From positions 124,001-188,000 of the forward strand of contig JAIXWV010000034.1 of NCBI GenBank assembly GCA_027491115.1: a stretch of DNA of 64,000 bases. The letters are read 5' to 3'. Numbering within the stretch: position 1 is the first letter of the stretch; each line of letters begins with the position of its first letter. Origin of the DNA: Pseudomonadota bacterium (GTDB lineage: Bacteria > Bdellovibrionota > UBA1018 > CAIMNF01). This document shows, one piece after another, positions 8,289-19,602 of this stretch. Below the pieces are notes generated by a model. The model was not told the origin of the DNA and did not search any database. It was given only the letters and a program-made list of their open reading frames with translations. The position numbers and the translations under genes are program-made.

Positions 8289-9914
8289 TCAGTACACTGC
8301 CTGCACACGGGAGATTTTGAACCCCCACTTGTTTACACTGCCGTCAGTCTTGAGCACAACCCGCCCCTCTGAACCACTGAAGTAATCCGTAACATGTCCA
8401 TTACGGGTCCCGCTCACACTGTCCACCACGGTACCGTCAGCAGCGACGGTTTCCACGATATCGTATCCGGCTTCAGTATCGAGCTGATCAATCACCACTC
8501 GGATAAAACGAGCACCCGGGACCTTGATGGGATAACTCTTCACCTGTCCGTTTTCGTAGGGATGTGCGGACTCGATGTTCATCGAGACGTCTTTCCAGGA
8601 GTTCTCAGCAGGAGCGTCATCCACCGGAAAGATGCCATGCAAAGCGTTGTATACGTTCACCCGCCCACCCGATACACTCTTGCGAGCCAAGGCGCGGACC
8701 TTGTCACTCGAGCGGATCAGCAGGTCTTTGATTTGAACATATGTCAGGGACGGATTTGCAGAACGCATCAGAGCGGCAATCCCTGCGACGTGCGGAGTGG
8801 CCATCGAGGTCCCGCTCATGGCGCCGTAACCACCATTCTTGAGTGTTGAGAGGATCTTCACACCCGGCGCGGCCACGTGAACTGTACGGCGTCCGTAGTT
8901 CGAGAAGATGGCGATCTTGTCTTGATTGTCAGTCGCAGCAACTGAGAGAACGTTGTCGATCTGATAACCTGCGGGGTAGGTTGCACGCCCGTCGTTGTCA
9001 TTCGAGTCGTTCCCGGCGGCTGCCACAAAAAGAATCCCCTTGTTTCGTGCCTCCATGATCGCGTCGTAAAGAGCCTGGGTGAACGGACCGCCACCCCAGC
9101 TGTTGCTCATGATGTCGACACCGAGCTTGGTCGCATGTTGGATCGACTGAACAGCACCCGCGAGTGATCCGCTCCCATTCGCATCCAGAAACTTGATCGG
9201 GATGATGGTGACGTTCCAGGCCACACCGGTCACACCGACTCCGTTGTTCCCGACACCACCGATGGTCCCGGCACAGTGGGTTCCGTGATTGTGATCATCC
9301 CGAGCATCGGCGTTGTTACCCACAAAATTGTAGCCATTTGCCGCATCCATGTTGGCCTTCAGATCCGGGTGGTTGTAATCCACACCGGTGTCGATCACGG
9401 CAACGCGAATCCGCTTGTCCCCGGTGATTCCTTCATTCCAGACCGGAACCACACGGATGTCGGCACCTGCTTTTCCAACCTGGCCGGCTGCATCCGCCTG
9501 GCCGACGTTTTTCATGCCCCAGAGCGCTCCGAACTGGGCGTCATTTGGATTCTGATCACCACGTCCGAGGGCCTTAAAAATGTAATTCGGTTCGGCGTAC
9601 AACACCGAAGGATCCTGACGGAGAGCCTGAAGGGTGTCGCGGGTCGGGACACCCGAAACCTTGAAGGTTGCAAAGTCATCACTCGTGCTGAAACGCGAAA
9701 AACGGACCGCGTCCTTCATGCCGATCAGACGACTGAGTCGCTCGGACACATCCTGGAAAGGATTTCTAGAGGACTTTAGAGACTCGGGACGAACCCGGAC
9801 CACAAACTCTCCGGAACGAACCGGATAAGATCCTCCCGCAGCGAAGCTGGAGAGCGCCGTGAACATCAGCGTGGCCAATACGAGCAATAATCTGGGAATT
9901 CTGAAACGAGCCAT
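8289..9914 (-). CDS. S8 family serine peptidase (subtilase)
   Basis: Signal peptide, VAVIDTGVDYNHPDL (Asp), HNHGTHCAGTIGG (His), GTSMATPHVAGIAALM (Ser). Confidence 0.95.
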   Translation of the reverse strand: MARFRIPRLLLVLATLMFTALSSFAAGGSYPVRSGEFVVRVRPESLKSSRNPFQDVSERLSRLIGMKDAVRFSRFSTSDDFATFKVSGVPTRDTLQALRQDPSVLYAEPNYIFKALGRGDQNPNDAQFGALWGMKNVGQADAAGQVGKAGADIRVVPVWNEGITGDKRIRVAVIDTGVDYNHPDLKANMDAANGYNFVGNNADARDDHNHGTHCAGTIGGVGNNGVGVTGVAWNVTIIPIKFLDANGSGSLAGAVQSIQHATKLGVDIMSNSWGGGPFTQALYDAIMEARNKGILFVAAAGNDSNDNDGRATYPAGYQIDNVLSVAATDNQDKIAIFSNYGRRTVHVAAPGVKILSTLKNGGYGAMSGTSMATPHVAGIAALMRSANPSLTYVQIKDLLIRSSDKVRALARKSVSGGRVNVYNALHGIFPVDDAPAENSWKDVSMNIESAHPYENGQVKSYPIKVPGARFIRVVIDQLDTEAGYDIVETVAADGTVVDSVSGTRNGHVTDYFSGSEGRVVLKTDGSVNKWGFKISRVQAVY

Positions 9915-9995
9915 TCCTGTTCCTCCATGAACAAGGGTTGAAACACCAAATACCAGTGCTATCAGGAGACTCGATCCGGATTAATTAAACAAGAT

Positions 9996-11774
9996 TTATT
10001 CAACCGCGCGGGCTGACTTGATCCTCAACGTTGGGCTAGTTTTGCCCAGGAATCGGTTGATCTCGGGTATACCTGCGAACTCACATGGTTTTCCGCTCTG
10101 GGCAGATTTTTCCATCAGCAACGTGTCATCTAGCCTCTCTGCGGCATTGAACCAGATTCCCTCGAAACCACGGGTCTTCGTGGAACCGAGGCGAAGCTTC
10201 ACGTGGCGTCCCTTCAAGATGTTTTGCTGTTCCACTTTTGCACGGACTGCAAACACCGGTTCAGGATGACCGGGCCCAAATGGAGCCAGGCGTTCGATCT
10301 CCTCGAGCGCCTTCAAATCGAGTTCTTCAAGTTCACAGTAGGATTCGATCCGGATCGGGTGTTTACGCTTCTCGGGAACCTGAGCCGATACGGTGCTGTT
10401 AAAATCCGCAGCAAAGGAATCGATCTGATCGGGACGGAGAGAAAGTCCTGCTGCGTACTTGTGCCCTCCGTAGCCGAGCAAATGTCCCTTCGAAAGATGC
10501 AGGACTTCGAGAATGTTACAACCGCCGTAAGACCGCACGCTCCCTTTTGCTATCCCATCCTCACGAATAGCCAGAATCACAGCCGGTCGGTGAAAGTGTT
10601 CAGTCACTTTCGAGGCGACAATGCCCACAACTCCCTCGTGCCAGCCCGGATCCCCGACCACGACCGAGTGTGAAAAACGCCCCTTTTCCAGCCCCGATTC
10701 GACCTTGGCCCGAACCTCGTCCCAGATGCGGTTCTGCAGTTCGGCGCGCTCGGTGTTCACGCTCTCGAGCTCGAGAGCCAATCGACGTCCCTCCTCGGGA
10801 TCCTTCGTGGTCAGAACCCGGTACGCAGTCTCGGCTGAACCCATCCTGCCTGAGGCATTGATCCTGGGTCCGAGTGCGAATCCTAAGTTCGAGGGTCCGA
10901 CACTCTTCACCTCAATCCCAGCCACCTTCATCAACTCCCGTAACCCTGGCTTCTCGGTGTTCCGGAGGACATCCAGACCATGCTTGACCAAAGTGCGATT
11001 GTCTCCGGTGAGCGGAACCATGTCGGCTGCGGTGGCGATCACCACCAGATCGAGCAAAGATTTCAAATTGGGCTCGACTATTCCCCGTGAAGAGAAAAAA
11101 CCGGAATCGCGCCCGAGCATGCGGATTCCCATGCACAGGTAAAAAGCGAGTGCACATCCGCAGAGTTGACGGAGACCCGACTCATCGTCGGATCGCTGTG
11201 GGTCGACCGCCGCAAAAGCGGCCGGCAGTCCTTTGACTGGGTCGATCTGATGGTGATCTACAACAATCAAGCGAATCCCGAGCTCACGTGCCCGATCAGC
11301 AGCCTCGAAACTGGTGATCCCGCAATCGACGGTGATCAGGATGTCTACCCCATCCCGATGGGCGTCTTCGACGGCACGGACCTGCAATCCATACCCGTCC
11401 CGGAAGCGGTCGGGCTGAACCACATCAAACCGGAATCCCAAGTCACGAAAGAACCAGGTCAAGAGCGCTGCGCCCGTGGTTCCGTCCACATCGTAATCCG
11501 TGAATACCCGTAAATTCCTGGGCTGATCGAGCACCTGACTCTCAAGGATCTCTCTTGCAGCCCGCTCCATGTCCCGGATTTTGAAAGGGTGAGTGAGGGA
11601 ATCGAGTCTCGGATTCAGAAAACTCTTCACTGCCTCCGGGGTTGCAATTCCCCGGTTGACACAAACGGTGGCGGCCAGTCGCCCGAGCCCCGTGCTCTTA
11701 GACAAAAAAAGGGCCGCCTCTTCGGGCGACCCTCCTTCTGGAGATTCAGAAAAAATCCATTCGTGTTCGAGCAT
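9996..11774 (-). CDS. recJ: Single-stranded-DNA-specific exonuclease RecJ
   Basis: VFTDYDVDGTTGAALL, LIVVDHHQ (DHH), GYGGHKYAAGLSL. Confidence 0.95.
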   Translation of the reverse strand: MLEHEWIFSESPEGGSPEEAALFLSKSTGLGRLAATVCVNRGIATPEAVKSFLNPRLDSLTHPFKIRDMERAAREILESQVLDQPRNLRVFTDYDVDGTTGAALLTWFFRDLGFRFDVVQPDRFRDGYGLQVRAVEDAHRDGVDILITVDCGITSFEAADRARELGIRLIVVDHHQIDPVKGLPAAFAAVDPQRSDDESGLRQLCGCALAFYLCMGIRMLGRDSGFFSSRGIVEPNLKSLLDLVVIATAADMVPLTGDNRTLVKHGLDVLRNTEKPGLRELMKVAGIEVKSVGPSNLGFALGPRINASGRMGSAETAYRVLTTKDPEEGRRLALELESVNTERAELQNRIWDEVRAKVESGLEKGRFSHSVVVGDPGWHEGVVGIVASKVTEHFHRPAVILAIREDGIAKGSVRSYGGCNILEVLHLSKGHLLGYGGHKYAAGLSLRPDQIDSFAADFNSTVSAQVPEKRKHPIRIESYCELEELDLKALEEIERLAPFGPGHPEPVFAVRAKVEQQNILKGRHVKLRLGSTKTRGFEGIWFNAAERLDDTLLMEKSAQSGKPCEFAGIPEINRFLGKTSPTLRIKSARAVE

Positions 11775-11786
11775 CGGATATCCGGA

Positions 11787-12758
11787 TCAAATCCCGATAT
11801 GAGCTTCTGGAGCGAGCTTCACTTCACGGCGTTTCCGTCCACCCGTGCGCTTCTGGTTCTCACGATAGTGGGTCAATACGATCACCATGGAGGAAGCAAT
11901 GAAAACAGAGGAATAGGTTCCAACCACGATCCCGCACATCAGCGCGAAAGCGAAGGGCTCGAGAACATGGCCACCGAACGCCCACAACATCGCCACACTG
12001 ACAAAAGTCGAGAGTGAGGTCATGATCGTCCTGCCGAGGGTCTGATTGACCGATTGATTCACCACTTCCTCGATTGAAGCCGAGGGGTTCATCTTCAGGG
12101 TTTCACGAACCCGGTCATAGACAATGATCGTATCGTTGTTGGAGTATCCGATCAGCGCCAGGATGGCCGCGAGTACGGTGAGATCGAACTCCTTGCCCGT
12201 CAGGATGAAAATCCCGAGAACGATCACGGCATCGTGAAACAGTGCGAGAATCGCACCGGGAGCGTAACGGAAATCAAATCGAATCGCGACATAAAGCAGG
12301 ATCGCAATCAAGGAATAGAACATGGCCAGAAACCCGTTCTTCCTGAGAAGTCCGCCCGCTGAAGGACCGACGATATCGGCCGCCTTGATCTCGAACTCCC
12401 CCGCCTTCAACTCGGCACCGAGAATGTCACCGATCTTTTTGACCGCGACATTGAGATCCTTGCCTTCTTGCTGCTGGGTGCGGATCATGAACTCACTGTC
12501 TTTCGGATCACCCAAAGCGAGGATCTTCAGTCCGGTCACATCACCCTTCTCGAGTACCGAACGCAACTTGCCGGTGTCCCAGGTTTGGGGAACGCGGACC
12601 TTGACCTCGGCTCCTCCGGTAAAGTCGATTCCGTAATTGAGCCCCTTGGTGAATAGCAGAACGAACGTCGCAAGGATCATGACCACGGACAATCCGAGCC
12701 AGATCTTCCTTTTGCCGACAAAATCGATATTCGAATCAGGACGAATCAGATGAAACAT
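11787..12758 (-). CDS. secF: Protein translocase subunit SecF
   Basis: NIDFVGKRKIWLGLSV, GLNYGIDFTGGAEV, GYSNNDTIIVYDRVRE. Confidence 0.95.
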   Translation of the reverse strand: MFHLIRPDSNIDFVGKRKIWLGLSVVMILATFVLLFTKGLNYGIDFTGGAEVKVRVPQTWDTGKLRSVLEKGDVTGLKILALGDPKDSEFMIRTQQQEGKDLNVAVKKIGDILGAELKAGEFEIKAADIVGPSAGGLLRKNGFLAMFYSLIAILLYVAIRFDFRYAPGAILALFHDAVIVLGIFILTGKEFDLTVLAAILALIGYSNNDTIIVYDRVRETLKMNPSASIEEVVNQSVNQTLGRTIMTSLSTFVSVAMLWAFGGHVLEPFAFALMCGIVVGTYSSVFIASSMVIVLTHYRENQKRTGGRKRREVKLAPEAHIGI

Positions 12759-12775
12759 AATTAGTTCCTCCCCTG

Positions 12776-14479
12776 TCAGATACTGAGGGTTTTCGCGTCA
12801 CGGTCTACCATGCGCTTCAGATAATAGTCGAACAACACACGGCACACGAAAACCGCAGTGAACAAAGTTGTCACGATCCCGATCATCATGGTGACTGCAA
12901 AGCCCTTCACCGGGCCGGTACCGTAAATCATCAGAATGATGGCGGCAATCCCGTTCGCCACGTTCGCATCGAGAATGGTCTTGAAAGCCTTGTCGAATCC
13001 GGCTTCGACCGCCGCACCGATGGCTTTCCCGAGACCGAGCTCCTCCCGGATCCTCTCGTAAATCACAACGTTCGAGTCGACTGCGATCCCGACTGTGAGA
13101 GCGATGCCCGCGATACCGGGCAATGTGAGAGTCGCTTCAAGCCAAACGAGAATGGCCAGCACCAGAACGACGTTCATCATCAACGACATCACTGCGATGA
13201 CCCCAGAGATCCGGTAATAAACGGCGGTCAGCAAAAACACCGCAAGAATACCCAGTACACTCGCAAAAGCGCCTTTGGACACCGAATCCGCGCCGAGACT
13301 CGGTCCGACCACACGCTGTTCCATGAGCTCCAACTGTGCAGGAAGGGCACCGGCACGCAAAACAATGGCCAGGTCCTTGGACTCTCGCAAAGCTTCATCA
13401 TATCCGCCACGACCGGTGGTGATCACACCCCGTGCACCGATCTTAGAATTGATGTTCGGAGCGGAGTGCACGATTCCGTCGAGCACGATCGCCAGACGCT
13501 TGCCGACATTGTCTCCGGTCAGTTTCTCGAAATTCACTGCACCACGTGGATTCAATTCAAAAGCGACTTCCGGCCTGCGGGATTCCTGGTTGAAGGAGAC
13601 CTGTGCATCCTGGAGATCGTTACCGGTCACTTCGGCTTTCGACTTCAACAGAAGGGGAGTCCGGCCCATTTCAGACTTCTCGAATGCGATCTCATCTCCG
13701 GCGGGAATCTTGGTCTGAGCCGCCTCGTTGATCTGACGCACATATTCCGAGAACTTGAGGGCGCCGCCCTCTTCGTATTTCAGGTTCTTTTCTTTTTCGA
13801 TCTGGGCGATCAGATCGGAAACGATCACGTTTCTCGATCCATCCTCGTCCACCATCTTGAACTCGAGCTTGGCGGTCCGGCCGATCAGGTCTTTGGCCCG
13901 GTCCACATCCTTGATGCCGGGGAGTTCCACCACGACCCGGTCGCTCCCCTGCGAAGAAATCTGAGGTTCGGCCACACCGAACTCGTCGATCCGGTTCCGG
14001 ATCACTTCGATGCTTTGATTCACGGTTTTCTCACGGACATCGTTCCGATAGTCGTTGGAAAGCCCGAGTTCATACCAGTCCGGCTTGTCTTCCGTGATCC
14101 GGAGATTCGGGAATTCTTTGGAGAGCAGTTCGCCGACTTCTTTTTTCTGACCCGCTGCGAAGCGAATCACGATCCTGGGGTCGTCACCGGGGACTCCGTC
14201 GGTCCGAACCCTGTTATCGGCCAGGGCAACGGCTTTGGTTTTGAGGCGGTCACCGATCGAGCCCGACTGACGGTCGGCGATCTCCTTAAACACTTTATTG
14301 AAGTCGACACCCATCACCAAGTAAAGACCACCCTGAAGATCGAGACCGAGGTTGATCTTTTTTGAGAACCAGGATCCCTTGGCGGGAGCCGTCTTCGTAA
14401 AAGTTGGGACCACGTAGGCGATCGAGAAGAGAGTGACCACGATGAGCAGGGTGAACTTCACCCACCATTTCTTAGACAT
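12776..14479 (-). CDS. secD: Protein translocase subunit SecD
   Basis: INLGLDLQGGLYLVMGVD, RNRIDEFGVAEPQI, GIAVDSNVVIYERIREEL. Confidence 0.95.
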   Translation of the reverse strand: MSKKWWVKFTLLIVVTLFSIAYVVPTFTKTAPAKGSWFSKKINLGLDLQGGLYLVMGVDFNKVFKEIADRQSGSIGDRLKTKAVALADNRVRTDGVPGDDPRIVIRFAAGQKKEVGELLSKEFPNLRITEDKPDWYELGLSNDYRNDVREKTVNQSIEVIRNRIDEFGVAEPQISSQGSDRVVVELPGIKDVDRAKDLIGRTAKLEFKMVDEDGSRNVIVSDLIAQIEKEKNLKYEEGGALKFSEYVRQINEAAQTKIPAGDEIAFEKSEMGRTPLLLKSKAEVTGNDLQDAQVSFNQESRRPEVAFELNPRGAVNFEKLTGDNVGKRLAIVLDGIVHSAPNINSKIGARGVITTGRGGYDEALRESKDLAIVLRAGALPAQLELMEQRVVGPSLGADSVSKGAFASVLGILAVFLLTAVYYRISGVIAVMSLMMNVVLVLAILVWLEATLTLPGIAGIALTVGIAVDSNVVIYERIREELGLGKAIGAAVEAGFDKAFKTILDANVANGIAAIILMIYGTGPVKGFAVTMMIGIVTTLFTAVFVCRVLFDYYLKRMVDRDAKTLSI

Positions 14480-14502
14480 GACTGGACTCCTTGGAGCGGG
14501 GA

Positions 14503-14976
14503 TTACTGGATTTCGCGCACAGGACCGGTGAGAACCTGATTGACCTGGCTTTTCAGCACCTTCATCGAAACATTCTTGGAAACATCAAGCATCACGGTTT
14601 TCTCGTCGAGATCCGAGATCGTGCCGAAAATACCAGCGGAAGTGACCACTTGGTCGCCCTTCTTCAGTCCGGACATGAGCGTCTGGTGCTCCTTCATCCG
14701 TTTCTGTTGTGGGCGGATCATCAAGAAGTACATGATCCCGAGCATGATCAAAAAGGGCATCGCCATACCTAGCAGACCAGGCTGAGCCTGGGCACCGAGC
14801 GTCTGCTGACCGGTGGTCGCCGTGGTGGTCGCAGCAGTCGTGGCAGAAGTCGCGGCACTCTCGGTGGTGGTCGCTGGTGCGACCACGTTCGGGGCAGAAA
14901 CCTGACCCTCACCCGCCACTGCGGGGCTCAAATGGACAAGACCGATGAAAAACACAAGAGCTGTAAAAGTTTTCAT
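14503..14976 (-). CDS. yajC: Preprotein translocase subunit YajC
   Basis: One TM helix, FLMIRPQQKRMKEHQTLMSGLKKGDQVVTSAGIFGTI, next to secD. Ala/Thr-rich N-terminus. Confidence 0.9.
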   Translation of the reverse strand: MKTFTALVFFIGLVHLSPAVAGEGQVSAPNVVAPATTTESAATSATTAATTTATTGQQTLGAQAQPGLLGMAMPFLIMLGIMYFLMIRPQQKRMKEHQTLMSGLKKGDQVVTSAGIFGTISDLDEKTVMLDVSKNVSMKVLKSQVNQVLTGPVREIQ

Positions 14977-14979
14977 GAT

Positions 14980-16305
<1,326 letters not shown>

Positions 16306-16318
16306 CTACACTTCCCGT

Positions 16319-16651
16319 ATGAGCAAGGACTACCAAACATTCGAAGAATTCTGGCCCTTCTACCTGTCTCAACACTCGAACGACATCTGCAGGCGCCTCC
16401 ATGTGATCGGAACCTTGCTCAGCCTGGTGTGGCTCACGGGCTGCATCATCCGCCAGACGCCAACCTGGATTCTCCTGTCACCAGTGATCGGCTACGGATT
16501 CGCTTGGACGGGGCATTTCGGATTCGAAAAGAACCGTCCAGCCACCTTCAAATACCCGCGTTGGTCTTTCTTCGCGGACTTCAAAATGATGTTTTTGTTT
16601 TTCAGTGGCGGCCTGAACGCCGAACTCGAGCGACACGGGATCCGGAGCTGA
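16319..16651 (+). CDS. DUF962/Mpo1-like membrane protein
   Basis: FEEFWPFYLSQHSNDICRRLHVIGTLL...FAWTGHFGFEKNRPATFKYPRWSFFADFKM. Confidence 0.85.
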   Translation: MSKDYQTFEEFWPFYLSQHSNDICRRLHVIGTLLSLVWLTGCIIRQTPTWILLSPVIGYGFAWTGHFGFEKNRPATFKYPRWSFFADFKMMFLFFSGGLNAELERHGIRS

Positions 16652-17822
16652 ATTTCTTTTTGTTCGCCGGCACCAGCATGAAGTAGAGGCTTCCGAGCCG
16701 ATCGGTCCGGCCCGCAGCCACTTCGGCATATGCACCCTCACCCCAATACACGTCGACCCTTCCTGGAGTTTTGATCGCCCCTCCGGTGTCTTGCGCCACG
16801 ATGAACTGGGAAAACTGCTTCCAAGCCACTGCCTGGTCTCCGGAGACCACCGAGGGTCTCTCGGTACGGATCAAACCGATCGCTCCCATCGGGAAAACGG
16901 CTTTATCGACCGCGATGGAGTGCTTCGGGGTGAGGATCGCTCCCGAATAGCCATAGGGACCGTCCGCATCCTGTTTGAAGAAGACATAGCTTGGGTTCTG
17001 ATTCGAGAATTTCACCCACTCCTCCGGGTGAACCTCGAGAAAGTATTTCCGGATCCCCTGGAGACTGATGTACTCCTCGGGCACGCCCGCGGCGCGCATC
17101 ACTTTTCCAAGCGACACGTAGGGGTGTCCGTTTTCTCCGGCATAATTGATATTGAGGCGAACTTCTTTACCGTCCCCTTGATCCATCAAGATCGTTCCGG
17201 AACCCTGAACCTGCATGATGAATGGATCCACTGGATTGTCGAGCCAGGCGAGCTCGAGTCCTTTACCGGCCAACGCGCCTTTTTCGATCTGCTCACGCGT
17301 AAAGTAAGGCCTCTGGATATCGGGCGGAAGACGGTAGATCGGATACTGATAGACACCTTCCCGCTTGGCCTTTGCGCGATGGATCGGATTGAAGTACCCG
17401 GTGAACTGGACTTCTCCGGAATCAGGTTTACCCGTGGACCGGTACCACTCGAGCTCGGTCCTCGCGAGTGTGAGCAATTCGTTGAGACTGTTCACAGTCT
17501 TCAGCTTGGAGAGGAACCAATTCGCCGTATCCGTACACCAACGCTTCTGGGTGATCTTTTTCCCGGCAAAATTCCAAACGGCCTTGGCATCCTGGCAACG
17601 CTCCAACTGACGGACTAGAGCGGCCTTCAAGCCCTCGCGAGACCCCGCCTCGAAGGATCCTTGGTCAGCGTCATCCATCTCGAATCCGGGCTCGGATCCT
17701 GGAATCTCAGCACCCTGAATGCGGATCAAAGTCCCAGGGTTGCCCTGGGCGAATACTGGAAAGGCTCCAGACAGGATGAAACAGGTCGAAAGAAATCCGA
17801 GATGAAATGTAAAACGCTTCAT
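16602..17822 (-). CDS. mltA: Membrane-bound lytic murein transglycosylase A (MltA/3D domain)
   Basis: VQFTGYFNPIHRA, IMQVQGSGTI, FIVAQDTGGAIKTPGRVDVYWGEG. ATG 17822 precedes a signal-peptide-like sequence. Confidence 0.88.
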   Translation of the reverse strand: MKRFTFHLGFLSTCFILSGAFPVFAQGNPGTLIRIQGAEIPGSEPGFEMDDADQGSFEAGSREGLKAALVRQLERCQDAKAVWNFAGKKITQKRWCTDTANWFLSKLKTVNSLNELLTLARTELEWYRSTGKPDSGEVQFTGYFNPIHRAKAKREGVYQYPIYRLPPDIQRPYFTREQIEKGALAGKGLELAWLDNPVDPFIMQVQGSGTILMDQGDGKEVRLNINYAGENGHPYVSLGKVMRAAGVPEEYISLQGIRKYFLEVHPEEWVKFSNQNPSYVFFKQDADGPYGYSGAILTPKHSIAVDKAVFPMGAIGLIRTERPSVVSGDQAVAWKQFSQFIVAQDTGGAIKTPGRVDVYWGEGAYAEVAAGRTDRLGSLYFMLVPANKKKFSSGSRVARVRRSGRH

Positions 17823-17923
17823 ATCCCCCCCAGGTACGGTTCCACGGAAGATAATGCATTTGAAAGCGATGCGCAATCCAATAAAAGAGGGGCAATTCCA
17901 AGGGATTAGCATATAATCAGGCC

Positions 17924-18913
17924 ATGCGGGACATACTCCTCGGACTGGACATCGGCGGGACCAAAACGGAGCTCTGTCTGGTGCGTTTGTCAGAAGGAGC
18001 GCATCCGGCCACCTATGTAGTCCTGGGTTCCCAGCGCTTTCCGACAGAGCCCAACTCGGGCCTGGATTCTTTCTTAAAACGCCTTTCCTTCCAAATCGAT
18101 CGTCTGCTCGAGGAACAGGGGCTCGGACGGGAGAGTGTCCGGGGTACCGGAATCGGTGTTCCGGGTGCCCTACATCCCCAAACCGGTGTCCTTTCCCAAT
18201 CCAGCATCCCTTTTCTCTCCGGCCTCACCCTGAAAGACGTTTTTGAAGCCGCTCTTCCGGATCTCGGGCCATCGACACTCGAAAACGATGCCAACTGTTT
18301 TGCGCTTGCCGAGGCGAGACTCGGTGCCGGTGCCGAGTGGGCCGAGCGGAACAACATCCGCCAGGAAGACCTCTGTATGCTGGGCGTGACCCTCGGGACC
18401 GGAGTCGGAGGCGGCATCATCATGAACGGGCGACTCATCCGGGGAAAACGCGGAGGTGCAGGCGAAATCGGGCACTCCACCCTGTTCCCATCGGGCCGTC
18501 CTTGCTACTGCCGGAAACTCGGTTGCGCCGAACAGTACCTTTCCGGAGGAGGTCTCGAGCAATCTTATTTCGCGCGGACTTCCGGCAAGGAACGTTTGTC
18601 GGCAAGGGAGATTTTCCGGAGACTCGATGAAGCGAATCCCTTCGCCTTGGCCACTGTGGAGTCCTACCGCGAGGAACTCACCACCTTCTTGTCCAATGTG
18701 TCGAACATCCTGGATCCACACGTCATTGTTCTCGGAGGTGGATTGAGTACCCAAGACCGCCTCTATGCAGGCCTGGAGGAGCGTCTCAAGGAAACCTGTT
18801 TTTTGACTGAGAATCCGCCCTCCATCCTGAAACACAGGATCGGCGATTCTGCGGGAATGATCGGAGCCGCCTTATTGGCCCATGAAACAGCACATCATTC
18901 GGAGGATGCATGA
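17924..18913 (+). CDS. ROK family sugar kinase
   Basis: LLGLDIGGTKTELCLV, ENDANCFALAEA, GVTLGTGVGGGIIMNG, GEIGHSTLFPSGRPCYCRKLGCAEQYLSG. Confidence 0.92.
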   Translation: MRDILLGLDIGGTKTELCLVRLSEGAHPATYVVLGSQRFPTEPNSGLDSFLKRLSFQIDRLLEEQGLGRESVRGTGIGVPGALHPQTGVLSQSSIPFLSGLTLKDVFEAALPDLGPSTLENDANCFALAEARLGAGAEWAERNNIRQEDLCMLGVTLGTGVGGGIIMNGRLIRGKRGGAGEIGHSTLFPSGRPCYCRKLGCAEQYLSGGGLEQSYFARTSGKERLSAREIFRRLDEANPFALATVESYREELTTFLSNVSNILDPHVIVLGGGLSTQDRLYAGLEERLKETCFLTENPPSILKHRIGDSAGMIGAALLAHETAHHSEDA

Positions 18914-19602
18914 GCACGAGAAGAGTCCACGAAGCGCCGAGCTTCACCCGGGTCGAGGACCCCCAAGAACGCGTCCGTCTGATTCAGGAACTCATCAAAA
19001 TCAAGCCCAAGACCGAGGTGAGTCTCGAGGGTTCGCACGAGGTCCTCACCGGGCGGATCACCGAATGGAATCCCCAGCGCAAAGCGTTCACCGTGAAGTG
19101 GGATTCCCTCTCAGACAGTTTTCATCAAAGGACCGGGTCGGGTGCCGGTCTCCGGAGTTATTTCAAAGTCAGTCTCTTCACGACCCAACTGGTATTCCGT
19201 GCGGAGGCGGTCCGACGGCTCCCCGACGGGAGTTATCACTACCGGTTTCCACAAGAACTCTACAAGCAGCAAAAGCGCGGAGCACTCCGGGTTCCTCTCG
19301 CCCGCGGCGTCGGAAAACTCAGGACAAATGAGGGAACCTTCGCCATCGAGGACTTGAGTGTCGGAGGTGCCAGGATCCTCATGACGCCGGATCAGAGCCG
19401 CAAACTCCACGAACTCACAGGCTGCGAGTTGCTGGTGAACGGATGGGTGATCAGCACCCCTGAATTCACGGCCACCCTGACCCATCGGACCGACAAAGGT
19501 TCGGGCACCCGTTTCGCCGGCCTCAATGAGAACATCCGCACCGAGATCAAACAGTTTTTGATCGAGGCCCTGCGCGCTTATTACCTGGAGGCATGGAAAT
19601 GA
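18910..19602 (+). CDS. PilZ domain protein (predicted c-di-GMP binding)
   Basis: KRGALRVPL (RxxxR) and EDLSVGGARIL (D/NxSxxG). Overlaps the preceding stop. Confidence 0.75.
   Translation: MSTRRVHEAPSFTRVEDPQERVRLIQELIKIKPKTEVSLEGSHEVLTGRITEWNPQRKAFTVKWDSLSDSFHQRTGSGAGLRSYFKVSLFTTQLVFRAEAVRRLPDGSYHYRFPQELYKQQKRGALRVPLARGVGKLRTNEGTFAIEDLSVGGARILMTPDQSRKLHELTGCELLVNGWVISTPEFTATLTHRTDKGSGTRFAGLNENIRTEIKQFLIEALRAYYLEAWK

Noticed and set aside
13466-14365. 299-aa ORF on the plus strand
   Set aside because: Antisense shadow of secD, with His/Asp/Leu-rich non-protein-like composition.
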